This document shows positions 44,278 to 55,150 of a stretch of 64,000 nucleotides of DNA, one piece after another. The notes under the pieces were generated by a model. That model was not told where the DNA came from, did not search any database, and saw only the letters and a list, made by a program, of their open reading frames with translations. Numbering within the stretch: position 1 is the stretch's first letter; each line of letters begins with the position of its first letter. Origin of the DNA: Blattamonas nauphoetae (lineage: Eukaryota > Preaxostyla > Oxymonadida). Location of the stretch: the NCBI GenBank assembly GCA_033064195.1, contig JARBJD010000153.1, positions 107,279 to 171,278 on the forward strand. The letters run 5' to 3'. Both the position numbers and the translations under genes were made by a program.

Positions 44278-46444
44278 TTACTTCATGAAAACAAGGAATA
44301 AAGCACAAAAAGTTGGATTCATGTGGGAAAGGCGCGAACTGACGATGAAAAGGCCAAACATAAGGTCATATTCAAGTTGGATGGTGTTAATGTCAGAACA
44401 ATAACATGTACGGTTTCTGAACAGTGAATCGCATTGGAATACAATTGAATCCGTTGCCTTCTTTGGTTTGTTATCTTCCTCATCCTGTTCGTTCTCCTTC
44501 TCATCCTCATCGTCCTCCTCCCCATCCGGATCGTCCTGCTCCTCATCTTGTCTGTCCTGTTCCTCATACTCATCGTCCTCCTCCTCATCCTGTTTGTTCT
44601 CCTCCTCATCCTGTTCGTCCTCCTCCTCATACCGTTCGTTCTCCTTCTCATCCTGATCGTCCTCCTCTTCATCCTGTTTGTTCTCCTCCTCATCCTGATT
44701 GTCCTCCTCCACATCCTGTTTGTTCTCCTCCTCATCCTGTTTGTCCTCCTCCTCATCCTGTTTGTCCTCCTCCTCATCCTGTTTGTTCTCCTCCTCATCC
44801 TGTTTGTTCTCCTCCTCATGCTGTTGCTTCTCCTCCACATCCTGTTTGTTCTCCTCCTCATCCTGTTGCTTCTCCTCCACATCCTGTTTGTTCTCCTCCT
44901 CATCCTGTTTGTCATCCTCCTCATCTTCCTTATCAGCCTCTTCCTCCATTCTCTTGTCCACTTCATCTTTCTTCTTGCGTGCTAATCTTAGTTTGGTCTC
45001 TTCGATCTCCTCGTCACTCTACACTCCGCCTGACCCACCTCTGCTGGCCCAATCAAACGTCGACTCAACGTCTGTGTCGTCGGCGGATGAAGTGGTTGTT
45101 CGGGTCGGTGTGTTGGTGTTGGTGATGACGACATTGTTGGGGTTGTTGAAGTGGATTTCGGTGGATGTGGTTGGGATGGATGGAGCGAGTGTGTTCTCGC
45201 TCGACGCTTGCGACGAGGCATTCTGCGGAGATATCGACGAATGGACGAGAGGATTGTGCAGATCCGGAATTGCCTCGTTTGGGTGGAAGGGAGGCTGCCG
45301 TGGGTGATAAGATTCATGTGGCGATGTTGTGTTTCTGTTCGGAATGAGTGTGAGGGACTGTGTGGTGACGCGCGGCGACTGTCCGAGAGACGGCGAGGGG
45401 ACGGACATTTCGGGAGATTTGGTGATTCTCGACGTAGCAATCCGACACACTTTGAAGGAGTCGAAAGGATCCATCGAGCCCGCTGCCCCGTCGATGTGAG
45501 ACGATGAGTTGCTTCCTGGAGACTCGTCGTCTCTCTCAAGAGGCTGTTTTCGCTTCTACGATTTGTGAAAGATGGTGGACCATTGCTGAGAATGAGTGGA
45601 GTGAGTGGAGTGGGATGGCTTCGCGTTGAGCGGTGGGATGATCGATGTATGTTTGGAGGAGTGATGTGAGAGCAGCAGAGAGAAGGCGTGTGACGATGAC
45701 TGAGATGTTGAGTCGAGTTGGTGAGGCAGAGGGTGTGGATGGAGGTGGATAGTATTGGGAGGAAATGTGCGATTGGAGTGGGGCGAGTGAAGAATGAGGA
45801 GAGAGTTGAGATGATAGAGTGGAAGTCAGTGTATTTGTGGTTTGAGTCGATTCAACCGACGAGTTATGCTGCTCGTCTCCTTCTCTTCCGTTCCTCGTTG
45901 CCTGGAGTGACAGTCGATGGTTGGATAAGATGGAAGCTGTTGATGCGACTGTTTCGCTGTACGCTCATGCTGTCCTTCCTCTCTCCCAATCCAAATCTGA
46001 TGCGACACCGCTCCTGCATCGGCGAGTGTCGGTGATGTCTGGCGGTGTGTCGTCGGTGGATGATCGATTGAGATGGTCGTACAATCCCGACTGTCTGGAG
46101 AGTGTGAGTTCTTCTGTCCTCTCATTGTCATCAGGCAAACTGTTCCAAAACACCACAAGAGGCACTCCTTCGTTTTGTTCGTCAGGAACCACAGTCAGCT
46201 TTGGAATGTCTTCCGAAATATCGAATTGTCTGAAACACTTCCCAACGATGAAATAACCAGTTCTGAAGTTGGAAGAGGAGATGCTGATGAGTCTCCAACC
46301 ATTCATTTCGGCGGGGAAAAGGTTCTGGTCACGATTGCTGGGCGAGAGACCTGGATCTCTGGGAGAGGCTGTCATGTTGAGAATATTCATTGAAAGGACA
46401 ATGTTGATTGAAGATGAAAAACAGAACTTGAAATTGGTTGGCAC
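44278..46444 (-). pseudogene. Decayed gene with Glu-rich tandem repeats
   Basis: One minus-strand coding trace can be followed. It starts MPTNFKFCFSSSINIV at 46444 (with FRTGYFIVGKCFRQFDISED), meets TGA near 45,965, continues in frame (AYSETVASTASILSNHRLSL), shifts by one base near 45,555 and continues as MDPFDSFKVCRIATSRITKS. It then meets TAG at 45,019 and continues in frame as SDEEIEETKLRLARKKKDEV into about 180 residues of DEEENKQ-type repeats. It ends at TAA 44278. Two stops and one frameshift indicate a pseudogene. Both stops are one C-to-T change from Arg or Gln codons. No domain was recognised. Confidence 0.5.
44430..44950 (-). repeat. Coding minisatellite, DEEENKQ units
   Basis: Tandem units of about 21 bp (plus strand like CTCCTCCTCATCCTGTTTGTT) encode seven-residue repeats of the form DEEENKQ, DVEEKQQ and DEEEDKQ. 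Unit variants are interspersed. The array lies inside the decayed gene. Confidence 0.8.
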
Positions 46445-46530
46445 AGCCTTTGTTTAAGGTGTAGAAGGTCTTCTAAATGTGAGTTTGACTGGTGAGTGAA
46501 GTGTAGGATGTAATTGTTGTGTTTAATTCG

Positions 46531-46836
46531 TTAACTGTGATGTATCAGCATAATGCTCCTATCATTCTGGTCGGCAAGCATAATATCGTCTTCTGCATGT
46601 GTCCATGGGCGAGAAATGCATTGATTGAGGATCAGCTGTCGATACTGCATGTTTTGTTGTGACAGTTTTGGTGTTGCTCCAAGGGCAACATCTGACGATC
46701 TTTGTGCAATCCACGAATGCTCGTCATTATTGTAATAGCCAGAAACGAATGACCAAGGATCAGAATCTGTTGCGGTGACTTTGGGTGAGAATGTATATAT
46801 TTCCCATGAGAAAGTATAGTCTCCACTTACGAACAA
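46531..46836 (-). pseudogene. Myb/SANT-like DNA-binding remnant
   Basis: The minus frame reads DPWSFVSGYYNNDEHSW and then MQYRQLILNQCISRPWTHAE, DDIML. This resembles the junction of two Myb repeats: a tryptophan-framed helix-turn-helix, a Q-x-R-x-x-x-L-N third helix, then PWTxxED of the next repeat. No complete repeat, start or splice context was found. It lies inside the inverted-repeat unit. Confidence 0.4.
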
Positions 46837-47762
46837 AAGAAAAGAATCTGTGCCCGATTCATCACTTCAATCGCAGAGGAATACTCCGGAGAAGTTGGAG
46901 TCTGAAATCTGATGAGTTTGTGGAGGGCTGGTGTGAATGTATTGTGTTTTGTGAAGGATGGAGAGTTGAAAATGACTGGGAAGGGATCGTTGTATGGTAC
47001 AAACGGGCTAGTTCGATCCATTCTCTCCAAGCAGTGTCCCAAAGTGCGATGAGGGTTGGGATTGCGATGGAACTGAAAATCGTGCCGACTGTTTGTGACA
47101 CAAAACTAAAAAGTTTACACCACAAATTTGGCAGGCCATTGTGACTCCACCATTTCTGTGTGGTTCAGGAAACTGTGTTGAGATTGAATGGATCAGAGCA
47201 GAGGTCATCTGAATGCATTTGGAACCGTATTATTGTGGATGGGAGACCATGTTCGACATATTGATGTCTATATTTGAGACAAATACCAGAAGTAACGCTG
47301 TTGGAATGTTTCAATCGATTTTTGTTTCCTGATCGTGAATTCCTTAAAGAGATACCTTACCGAATCGAAAAAACAAGGCTATTTGATTCTGAAGGTGGAC
47401 GATGGAGAACAAAAGTGGTTAACGCCTGACTAGAGTGAATTGGCGTTGAGGTAGACATCAATGTAGACGGATGAGTTGATTGTAAAGAGAGTTCCATCTA
47501 AAATCGAGAAAAAGAGTTGAAGACAGACCATTTTTGATTGAATTGCATTCAGCAATCGATTTAGGTCGATTTTCAAAAGATAAACTCGATCACTCCTGTC
47601 ATTTTTTCCTTAGCAGAGAAAACTCCAGAATAAGACACAATGAGAGTGTGGATCTTCTCAAATGATTCCTGTAATATGATCATCTCATTTCTTCCCTTTT
47701 TATTCATTCACAGTTAGTCACCAAATCTGGCGCAAATTATGGAGACTTTCTGGAAAGGCCTG
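46837..47762. other. No convincing gene
   Basis: Short open frames are present on the minus strand (about 46,862-47,208), but none has recognisable content. The sequence grows AT-rich toward the palindrome. Confidence 0.4.
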
Positions 47763-48126
47763 TTTCGGAGTCAGGGTATCGACCCTTTTTTGGCTCCAAA
47801 ATAGGAGGTTCTTAACATTTAAGCTTAGGGAATCCAAACTTCAGAACCACTTTTCTCCACACCTGTTCAAGATTTTTCTTTTTCGTTTCATTTCTGGTGG
47901 TTTGGGATGGTTTTCTCTCGAAATGACAATTTTTCGAAAAATGAAAAATCTTCGGGGGACCTGGGTGGAAATTTAGGGTCAAATACTGATTTCTCTGTAT
48001 AATTGGCTTAGGATCTTGAAAACTTGTTTTGGTCATATCTCCACAACCAGACATAGTTCAGACATGACGTTTTCACCAATATGGATGTTTTGTTGAGAAT
48101 TATTTTTTTGGTCAAAATTTTGAAAA
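47763..48126 (+). repeat. Left arm of 364-bp palindrome
   Basis: It is a nearly perfect reverse complement of 48371-48734; one mismatch was seen, in the T run near 48,110. Both arms encode the same 80-residue open frame in opposite directions (starting MSGCGDMTKTSFQDP). Confidence 0.85.
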
Positions 48127-48370
48127 GATTCGATGACTTTCTATTTTGGTGTTTTTCGGACTTTTATGTCAATTCTAACAGTCCCATTCAAGAATTTTCA
48201 TTATTATTGAGTTTTGTTGAAAAATCATTGTTCGTATTCATTCAGACCTGGGTTGACATCGATTTACTAGAATTTGATGAAAAACTAAAAACATGTAGCA
48301 GAGTTAGTTCAGACAGACCAAATAGTCGAAAAATCAGCTTAAATTTATCTCAACTGCCGCAAGGGGATTT

Positions 48371-48734
48371 TTTTCAAAATTTTGACAAAAAAAATAATTC
48401 TCAACAAAACATCCATATTGGTGAAAACGTCATGTCTGAACTATGTCTGGTTGTGGAGATATGACCAAAACAAGTTTTCAAGATCCTAAGCCAATTATAC
48501 AGAGAAATCAGTATTTGACCCTAAATTTCCACCCAGGTCCCCCGAAGATTTTTCATTTTTCGAAAAATTGTCATTTCGAGAGAAAACCATCCCAAACCAC
48601 CAGAAATGAAACGAAAAAGAAAAATCTTGAACAGGTGTGGAGAAAAGTGGTTCTGAAGTTTGGATTCCCTAAGCTTAAATGTTAAGAACCTCCTATTTTG
48701 GAGCCAAAAAAGGGTCGATACCCTGACTCCGAAA
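48371..48734 (-). repeat. Right arm of 364-bp palindrome
   Basis: It pairs with 47763-48126 across a 244-bp spacer. Its outer end overlaps the right 186-bp inverted repeat by eight bases. Confidence 0.85.
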
Positions 48735-48912
48735 TAGGCGCCTCAGCCCTGGAATCCTATTTTGGAAGTTCGATTTCTCCCTCGATGATTCATGGGGGAG
48801 GGATGAATCCAATCTCCAAATGGGTTGGACTCACTCAAATGTGGGTTCGGAGAAATCTGGGATGGATTGAGATTTGAGTCGAAAAAAGTGTCTTTTGTGG
48901 TCGGGTTAGACC
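48727..48912 (-). repeat. Right 186-bp terminal inverted repeat
   Basis: It is the reverse complement of 43849-44034 and abuts the palindrome's right arm. Confidence 0.85.
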
Positions 48913-50390
48913 AGCATAGTATACATTTCCGAATAAGGTCATACAAAGCGAAATATATCGATTAATTTCAATTTGAAAAGGTTTGTATCGTATTTCTGCC
49001 TACATTGATGATACTCAGGATTCATTTCGTAAATTGTTCATTGTCGAGAACCGCAGGATTCCGGTCCCAATGGGCACCATTTCTTAAAAGTTGAAAACTG
49101 TTTAATTTGAACTTCATAGTAGTGTCAATAATCCGCGCCATGTCAATAATTCACGATCTGTTAAGAATAAATCACAATTGGTCTAACTAAGAAAACAATT
49201 CAATTTTAGATTGATTTGAGGACAAAAATTTGAGAATGCCTCATATCGCCCTATAGGAAAATACACACATTTTTTGAAACTGTATGGCGTCATTTCTCCA
49301 CGACCAGACGTCCGTTTTGGACCGAAGAAAAAGCGTTTTTATCGCATATATATCGATCAAAGACACTCAAAAAATCAAAAAAATTCCCATGAAATTCTTT
49401 TGGGCGAAAAATAGCGTTTTTTCACATCGTCCCAGAGACCCATAATTTTTTCTTGATATTTTTGTCAAAAAATTCACTTCACCAAAAAAACGATTCTACA
49501 AAAAATTTCATCAAAATCGGTTCACAGCTTGTGAAGATATTGCCGAAACACGTTTTTTTAGGCAAAACGGGGTATTTTGAGGTTTTCTCGGAACAGCGCC
49601 GAGATATAATTGTAAACTTTTATTGTTTACGTAGTTGGTCCAGTACTGTCCCACACCGACAAGAGTGTGAATTATTGATTTTCGTGCTTTATTGACGCTA
49701 CTATCACTACTATAGAAACTCTATCCATTTTTGAAAACAATGAGACCTTACTGTGAAATGATGAAACCTAAAAAATGGGTTCACGTGAATCCGTGAATCA
49801 TTCGTCCCATTCCATCACCTCCGATGATGATTCCGAATCACTTTCATCATCATCCTCAATGGATCGGATTTATGTTTCTAAGAAAAACGGTTTGAATCAG
49901 TTGGTTAAAGATAAAAGGGCTTTCTGGACATCTTCAAGAAGAGTTCGATCAACTGTCTTTGAGTGAGTTGACTTTTTGTTTTGAGTTTGATAACAGTCTG
50001 AATCGTTCTAAATCGAAATAAATAATTCAAAACGAAGTGAAAGAATTCAAAATCGAAATACTGATTTTAAATTTCATTTCGTTCAGGTGAACCTCCCGAA
50101 CGATTATTTAGCAGTCACCAAAATACAGACAAATGTCTTGGTGATGATTTGGGTCAGAATTTTAGCCTTAATTCAAAAACTTGAAGGCCAACATTTTAAA
50201 CCAATATCCTCTCATGATTGAGAAATGAATCAACTTTTCTCTACATTGGTACTTGACATTTTTTTACACTTTCTCTCCCATAGGACACTTTTTCCACCAC
50301 TTTTCACCTCAAATCTTGGTCCAAACCTCAGAGATCCACCTCACTCGCACGTTCCACCCTTCGAAGTGGAAGTGTCTCAGTGAACAATGA
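48913..50390. other. AT-rich, repeat-derived, no clear gene
   Basis: A degenerate copy of the palindrome's arm motif (TCTCCACGACCAGAC, about 49,296) and the string GTATTTTGAGGTTTTCTCGG (about 49,571, again near 52,255) show that this is old repeat sequence. A short Ser/Asp-rich frame at 49,775-49,966 has no recognised content. Confidence 0.45.
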
Positions 50391-50966
50391 AAACTCAAAC
50401 GGCAAAACGAGAGCGGAATCCGCGAGATCACCGTCTCCAAAAGGGCTCACTCACCAACAAGGAAACAACGGACAGGCAAACCAATAGCTCGGATCCTTCA
50501 TCACTAGACAATGTAGTACAGAAATCTAAAACAATCAGAGGAACCTGAGCAGCCCTTCTTCACAATCCTTTCCCCACCTGTTCCAGCTCCACAGGAAGCA
50601 AGTCAGCCCGGGAATCCAGAAGATGATCAGAAGGCTCCAGCTACCCCTCCAGTTCAAACGGGGAAGCCCAACTCTCAAGATTGGCGAAACAAGCTCGAAA
50701 AACAAAAGCAGCAAAGACGAGAAATCGTCATAGTGCGGCAGGAACAAGACAATGCTCGATCACCTTTCGAATGCAGATTCTGCGACTGGTTCTGCAGCAC
50801 CGCCTACAAGACAATGCGGCACGAAAAGGTGTGTAAGCTGAACCCGCAGTCCGAAAAGTTCAAGCGGAACGAACAACCCAGACGAAAGCATGAAGAGAAC
50901 GAACGCAAGGTGGCACAAAAAGCCCAAAAAACCACGAATGAACCGCAAACTTATCATGGACGATGA
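50391..50966 (+). pseudogene. CCHC zinc-finger fragment, putative retroelement 5' part
   Basis: A plus-strand frame ending with TGA at 50964 encodes EEPEQPFFTILSPPVPAPQE and a basic stretch (NKLEKQKQQRREIVIV). The finger FECRFCDWFCSTAYKTMRH, then EKVC follows (Cys-x2-Cys...His-x4-Cys), then a Lys/Arg/Glu-rich tail. An N-terminal finger after a Pro-rich leader is typical of site-specific non-LTR retroelements. The frame has TAG codons at about 50,505-50,516, or else a frameshift from an open frame beginning MKTQTAKRERNPRDH. It runs opposite to the reverse transcriptase at 53-55 kb, so it belongs to another copy or an inverted one. Confidence 0.45.
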
Positions 50967-52331
50967 CTCTTCCTCTCCCTTAACTTTTTTCCCTTTCATT
51001 TTCTTCCCATCTCCACCTTGTTCAGGTCTGTCAACTTTTCTTTTAAAAAAGGTTTGTGCTTCATTAAACCATGAAATGAGGTGGGTTTTTTATCTTTTTA
51101 ATCCGTAAAACTTGATTTTTCAAGTTAGCGAGCGCTAGCCGAATCTTCTCTTCTCTCTCGATCCAGGTCGTGACACGTCCTTAACACAGGCTCTCCAGCA
51201 CCGCTGTCACGCACGTAACGATTTTTTCTCATCTTCTTTTGATAACCCGTTGCCCACCTCCCAATTGGAACCAACTCGTTCAGACCCTCGCTCTACTCCA
51301 ACCTCTGCACCAACCCCTTCATCATCCCCACCAACATACTCCCCCTCATCCCCTAATGTGGTAGAAAATCATCTCGCTCACACTCCTCCTTTTTCCCATC
51401 TTCCAACAGTCCTCAACCAACCCAATCAATTCCACCCGGACACCGAAGTTTACCTCCTGGAAATTTCGGACGAACCAGGCCTAAAATCACAGACAAACAC
51501 AATAGCTCCCCAGCTGTACGTTCACCATCCCCCCTCTTAAGATGGACAAGCGTGACAGAGCGAAGCACGAAACACTCCCAAACACCCGTCAGGACCATCA
51601 AAACCTAATCAAACACACGCACAGGAATGTTTGGATGGCGGAAAAAAATCAAGGAGACCAAGAAACAAAGTGAAACACCAGTTCGACCCTCAATCCCAAA
51701 GTCACTCGAATTCTCAACACATAGCAGAGGACAGGTAATATCTCGATCTCCAACGCCCCCTGTAACATCAGAAAGATCCATATCACCTGCATCTTCCATC
51801 CCCACCTAATGTTCATTCTTCACTCACACACCCGCTCAACCATGTATCTTTGTACACCCCCACTCATGATTTATCCACCTGTATATCCCCCTCATCTCAT
51901 AATATCTCACCACCATTGTACCCCAAAATACCTCGTATTGGCCGCTTTTTTCATGTGTTTTTGTCATTTCTTCACAACCTGTGATTCAATTTTGATGACA
52001 TTTTGCAGAAAACGTTTTTTGATGAAATAATCTTTTTAGAGAAAAAACAGAAAAAAACCGGGTATTTGGCATGATGCGGAAAATCGCTGTTTTTCTCTAC
52101 CACGAATTTGTTGGGAAAACAAAATATATTGTTGAGATCTTTCATTACTACATTTACGACAAAAATGCATTTTCTTTAGTCTAAAACGGATGTCTGGTTA
52201 TGGAAAAATGATCGAAAAAAGCGTGGAAAAGGTGTTGAGATTTGCTGTTTAACGTATTTTGAGGTTTTCTCGGGTTCACGTTGGAGAATAAATCTAAAAT
52301 TTATACTTTTTTCTTAGTTTGACCAAAATGG
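50967..52331. other. Low-complexity, no clear gene
   Basis: Pro/Ser/Thr-rich open frames (51,250-51,540; 51,627-51,809) may be the decayed continuation of the zinc-finger element. The part after 51,960 is AT-rich repeat sequence, with a TGTCTGGTTATGGA copy of the palindrome motif near 52,192. Confidence 0.4.
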
Positions 52332-53072
52332 TCACTCGCAGAAAAAAGCCGGACCAAGAAACAGTCCATGTTGATCGCTCCATCCTCTTGCTTTCTTCAA
52401 CATTGAGGCGGAAGTCTGATCCAATGGGGATAGTGGTGGCTTGTGAAGAGAGAGAAGAGGAGAGTTGGGTGAGGGATGTTTTTGTTTTTCTTGTTTTCTT
52501 GTGTCAGTATTGGTCTGTGCTTCTGGGGAGGAGGTGGTTTGTTGAAAGGTCTCCTTGCTAGAGCTGAGATCTTTCCGAAAATTACGAGGTGTGGTTGTGG
52601 GTGTTAAAGAAGAACGATCGTGTGATGGTGAATCGAGTAAATGATGAGGTGTGGTGATTGGGTTGTGTGTGGGGGATATGTCCACGGCGGTAGCATGGTG
52701 GAGCGTTGGCTGGTTCGCTGGAAGGGAGGTGGTTTGGTTCTGTTGTTCCTTTCCATCGATGTCAAGCCTTCTCCATTGGTGTGTTGTCGTGAGTGTCTGG
52801 CGGTCGTGAGGTGGAGCATTGAATGAAATATCGGGTTGTGTGTGTTGAAAAGAATCGTTTTGTGGTATGTATGAGGCAGGGAGGGGCCTGTGGGGTGTGT
52901 TTGTCTCGGGAAGGATGTTGTTGAGTCTCCGTAGGTTACTGGGGGGTGGTGTTCCTAGAAGTGGTTGCGACGGGTCAGAGTTGATCAATGTTGTCATGCC
53001 ACCCGACTTTACAGCGATGTTGTTGTCTGGAATGGCATCCGGTGCCAGGTCCGCTAATAGTTTCAGAGTCTC

Positions 53073-53738
53073 CTATGTGAGTGTGATGGTTCGGTTTTGA
53101 TCCAGGGTTGACTCTTGGATCTTGTCAAGTTTGTGCAATAGATCGAGGTATTCCTCTTCTGCAAAGGACCTTGCGTGTTCTAGGATTACGGAGGTTGTAG
53201 CAAGAAAAGGGGGAACAGGGTTGGGTACGCCTGAGTCTCGGGCCATCACTTTCAATAGGTCAAGGAAATAGAGAGTGTTTGGACCCATGTGGCCGTTGTC
53301 AGAGAAAGCAATTCTGATGATAGTCCTTGTTTGTCCGTGCTTCTTGTATACCCTTTTCTTTTGATTTTCTCCTTGTTCGACTCGTTTTGTTGGATTTGTG
53401 TTTTCGAGTGTTATCGGTGTCCTTGAGGAGAAGTCCTGTGAGATGATGATGTCTACTCCTAAGCAGATCATCTGCGTACCTTCACCTGTTTTTTCGAAGA
53501 CTTTTGTGATGAACGGGTGACTGAGGGATGTAGTCATCGTAAGTGTGATGTCGGCTATTGTTTGGGAGGTGTTTCTTTCTTCCGTGTCCTCGTCCCTGCC
53601 CATGGTTGCTTCCGTTTCTACCATTACGGATGGGATCTGACGGCAGGTGTGGGCGAGGAGGGCTTTGATGGCATGGTGTCGTTTCGTCATTACGGAGTGG
53701 GTGCCTGTGCAGTATTGAGCACGTTCTTCTCTCATCAT
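53073..53738 (-). pseudogene. Retroelement C-terminal domain (knuckle plus nuclease-like)
   Basis: It follows the reverse transcriptase in the same frame after two TAR codons. It has REERAQYCTGTHSVMTKRHH, then IKALLAHTCRQIPSVMVETE and IADITLTMTTS, then RIAFSDNGHMGPNTLYFLDL. The layout of a Cys/His knuckle, a basic helix and an acidic strand recalls the restriction-like endonuclease region of R2/CRE-type elements. The PD-(D/E)xK residues cannot be assigned with certainty. Confidence 0.5.
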
Positions 53739-54215
53739 TGTATGACAGAGAGGGCAGAGGATGAGTTCGGTATCCGTGTGTCTTCGTTGGTGTTAGAACA
53801 ACACCTTTCGGTACGATAGTGGGGGGTGAAGGAACATGTTGTCAAGTGAAATGCGGAAGGTATGATTAAGAAGAATGTTTGTTCGATTTGCGGGGAGGAT
53901 TGTTTTCCACTTTTGATTTGGTGAGGATGCAATTACTCTGAATCGGATCTGCTGTGAGATGGGGAGCTGTGAGATTTGTTCGTTCAGTTGCCCTTGCAGC
54001 AGGAGGGAGCGCAAAGCGGCTTGAGACTTGTTGCAGGCTTTCAGGAATGCTTCTGGCTTATTGCTGAGTTCAGTTTTCACCCATGTGGCTGGTGAGAACC
54101 TTTGCTGGTTTGTTTGCGTTTGATCGAATTTGTTCGCAAGGGCTGGGAGGGGATTTGCGTCTAACAGGCTAGTCTGGATCTGTGTCAGGGTATGGATCAG
54201 CGCGGGTTTGGCTGT

Positions 54216-55130
54216 CTAAGCAAAGGATGGGATTCCCAATCCTCCTTCCTTGAGTGGGACGTTGATAAGAAGGTCTTTTGATTGTGGGATTCCAAGCGAA
54301 GAGATATGATGCTGTGTGATTGTCTTGTCTGCGCGTTCTAAAACCGTGGGAGAGATGAGCATGGAGTTTAGCAGATAGATTGGTTTTGCGAGGAGACATT
54401 GGCGTAGGAAAAGTAGATGTGTTTGATGGCTGAGTTCGGCGAGTGCACGTAGGTTAGAGGTGACCTTTTCCATCTTGAGTTCAAAGAAATGATCTCTGCT
54501 CGCTTGCTGGTTGGTGACGAGGGATCCGAGCAGTTTCACCTCTGTTTTGGTGTCAATCACTGTTCCGAGAAGTTCAACCCGCTCAGACAACAGATTACCG
54601 TTGTTTACAACAACTAATTCGGTTTTCGAGGGGTTCAGCGAGAGGCCATCCCTGTTGAGGGTAGTTGTGATGGTAGCTACACTCTTTTCGAGCTCGGCGA
54701 GGGTGTCTGCGATCATCATAAGGTCATCGAGAGAACCCCACACCTCCACGTTCGCCTTTTCTGCTTCCGTCATAGCGTCGGAGATGTAGAACGAGAAGAG
54801 AGAGTGACTGAGTGGGCATCCTTGTTGTACCCTGCTTGAGTTGTGGATTTGAGTCACTGTTCCTGGTCGGTCCAATTGAAGTACTTCTTGCTGGAAACTG
54901 TGTTGTAAGAAGGAGAGAAGTTCGGGATCAACGTCAGGGACTGCTGTGAGTTTGTCGAGGAGCCTCTGTCTTCTGACGCACTGGTGGGCGTTGGATATGT
55001 CCAGTAGGGCGATGTATTTTGATTTGTTCTGGGTGATTGCTTCATCAAGAGCTGACTCGACGGCGTTGATAATGATGTTCCTTCCCAACTTTGTTCCGAC
55101 ACCCATCAGGGACAATATTTTTGACATCAT
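54216..55130 (-). pseudogene. Reverse transcriptase domain
   Basis: Motifs in order: LMGVGTKLGRNIIINAVESA, KYIALLDISNAHQCVRRQRL (motif A, Asp kept), SRVQQGCPLSHSLFSFYISD (motif B), VEVWGSLDDLMMIADT (motif C, with Ser in place of the usual aromatic of YxDD), GLSLNPSKTELVVV (motif D) and ELLGTVI (motif E region). The thumb and LPLKEGGLGIPSFA-type end follow before TAG. Fingers before motif A are incomplete. It synthesises cDNA in intact relatives; this copy is truncated and carries stops. Confidence 0.8.
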
Positions 55131-55150
55131 CGTTCCAAACCTAGAATGGA

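Larger units (their letters stand above)
43849..48912. mobile_element. 5.06-kb unit with 186-bp terminal inverted repeats
   Basis: Identical inverted copies of 186 bp bound this unit; the outermost bases are GGTCTAACCCG...CGGGTTAGACC. No target-site duplication is obvious. Weak inverted similarity continues about 20 bp outside both ends, so the real termini may lie further out. Inside are decayed coding sequence (a Glu-rich repeat protein, a Myb-like remnant) and a large palindrome, but no recognisable transposase. It may be a non-autonomous DNA transposon with captured sequence, or the product of an inverted duplication. Confidence 0.6.
52332..55150 (-). mobile_element. 5'-truncated non-LTR-like retroelement
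   Basis: One minus-strand frame runs from about 55,130 to TGA at 52332, about 930 codons, interrupted only by TAG (54216), TAA (53793) and TAG (53073). Order: reverse transcriptase, a linker/thumb region (NKPEAFLKACNKSQAALRSL), a CCHC-like knuckle with basic helix (CPLCHTM ... YCTGTHSVMTKRHHA), a possible nuclease-like domain and a Ser/Thr/Pro-rich tail. The frame upstream of about 55,150 is lost, as in 5'-truncated LINE copies. No poly(A), target duplication or LTR was identified. Confidence 0.65.

Noticed and set aside
44430-44950. CRISPR array
   Set aside because: Units are contiguous and coding, with no unique spacers; the host is a eukaryote.
44424-45307. Plus-strand His/Pro-rich and Ser-rich repeat frames
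   Set aside because: They are other-frame readings of the tandem DEEENKQ-coding minisatellite.
47812-48685. Two identical 80-residue genes
   Set aside because: They are the same open frame in the two arms of a palindrome; identity comes from the inverted repeat, and the sequence has no recognised domain.
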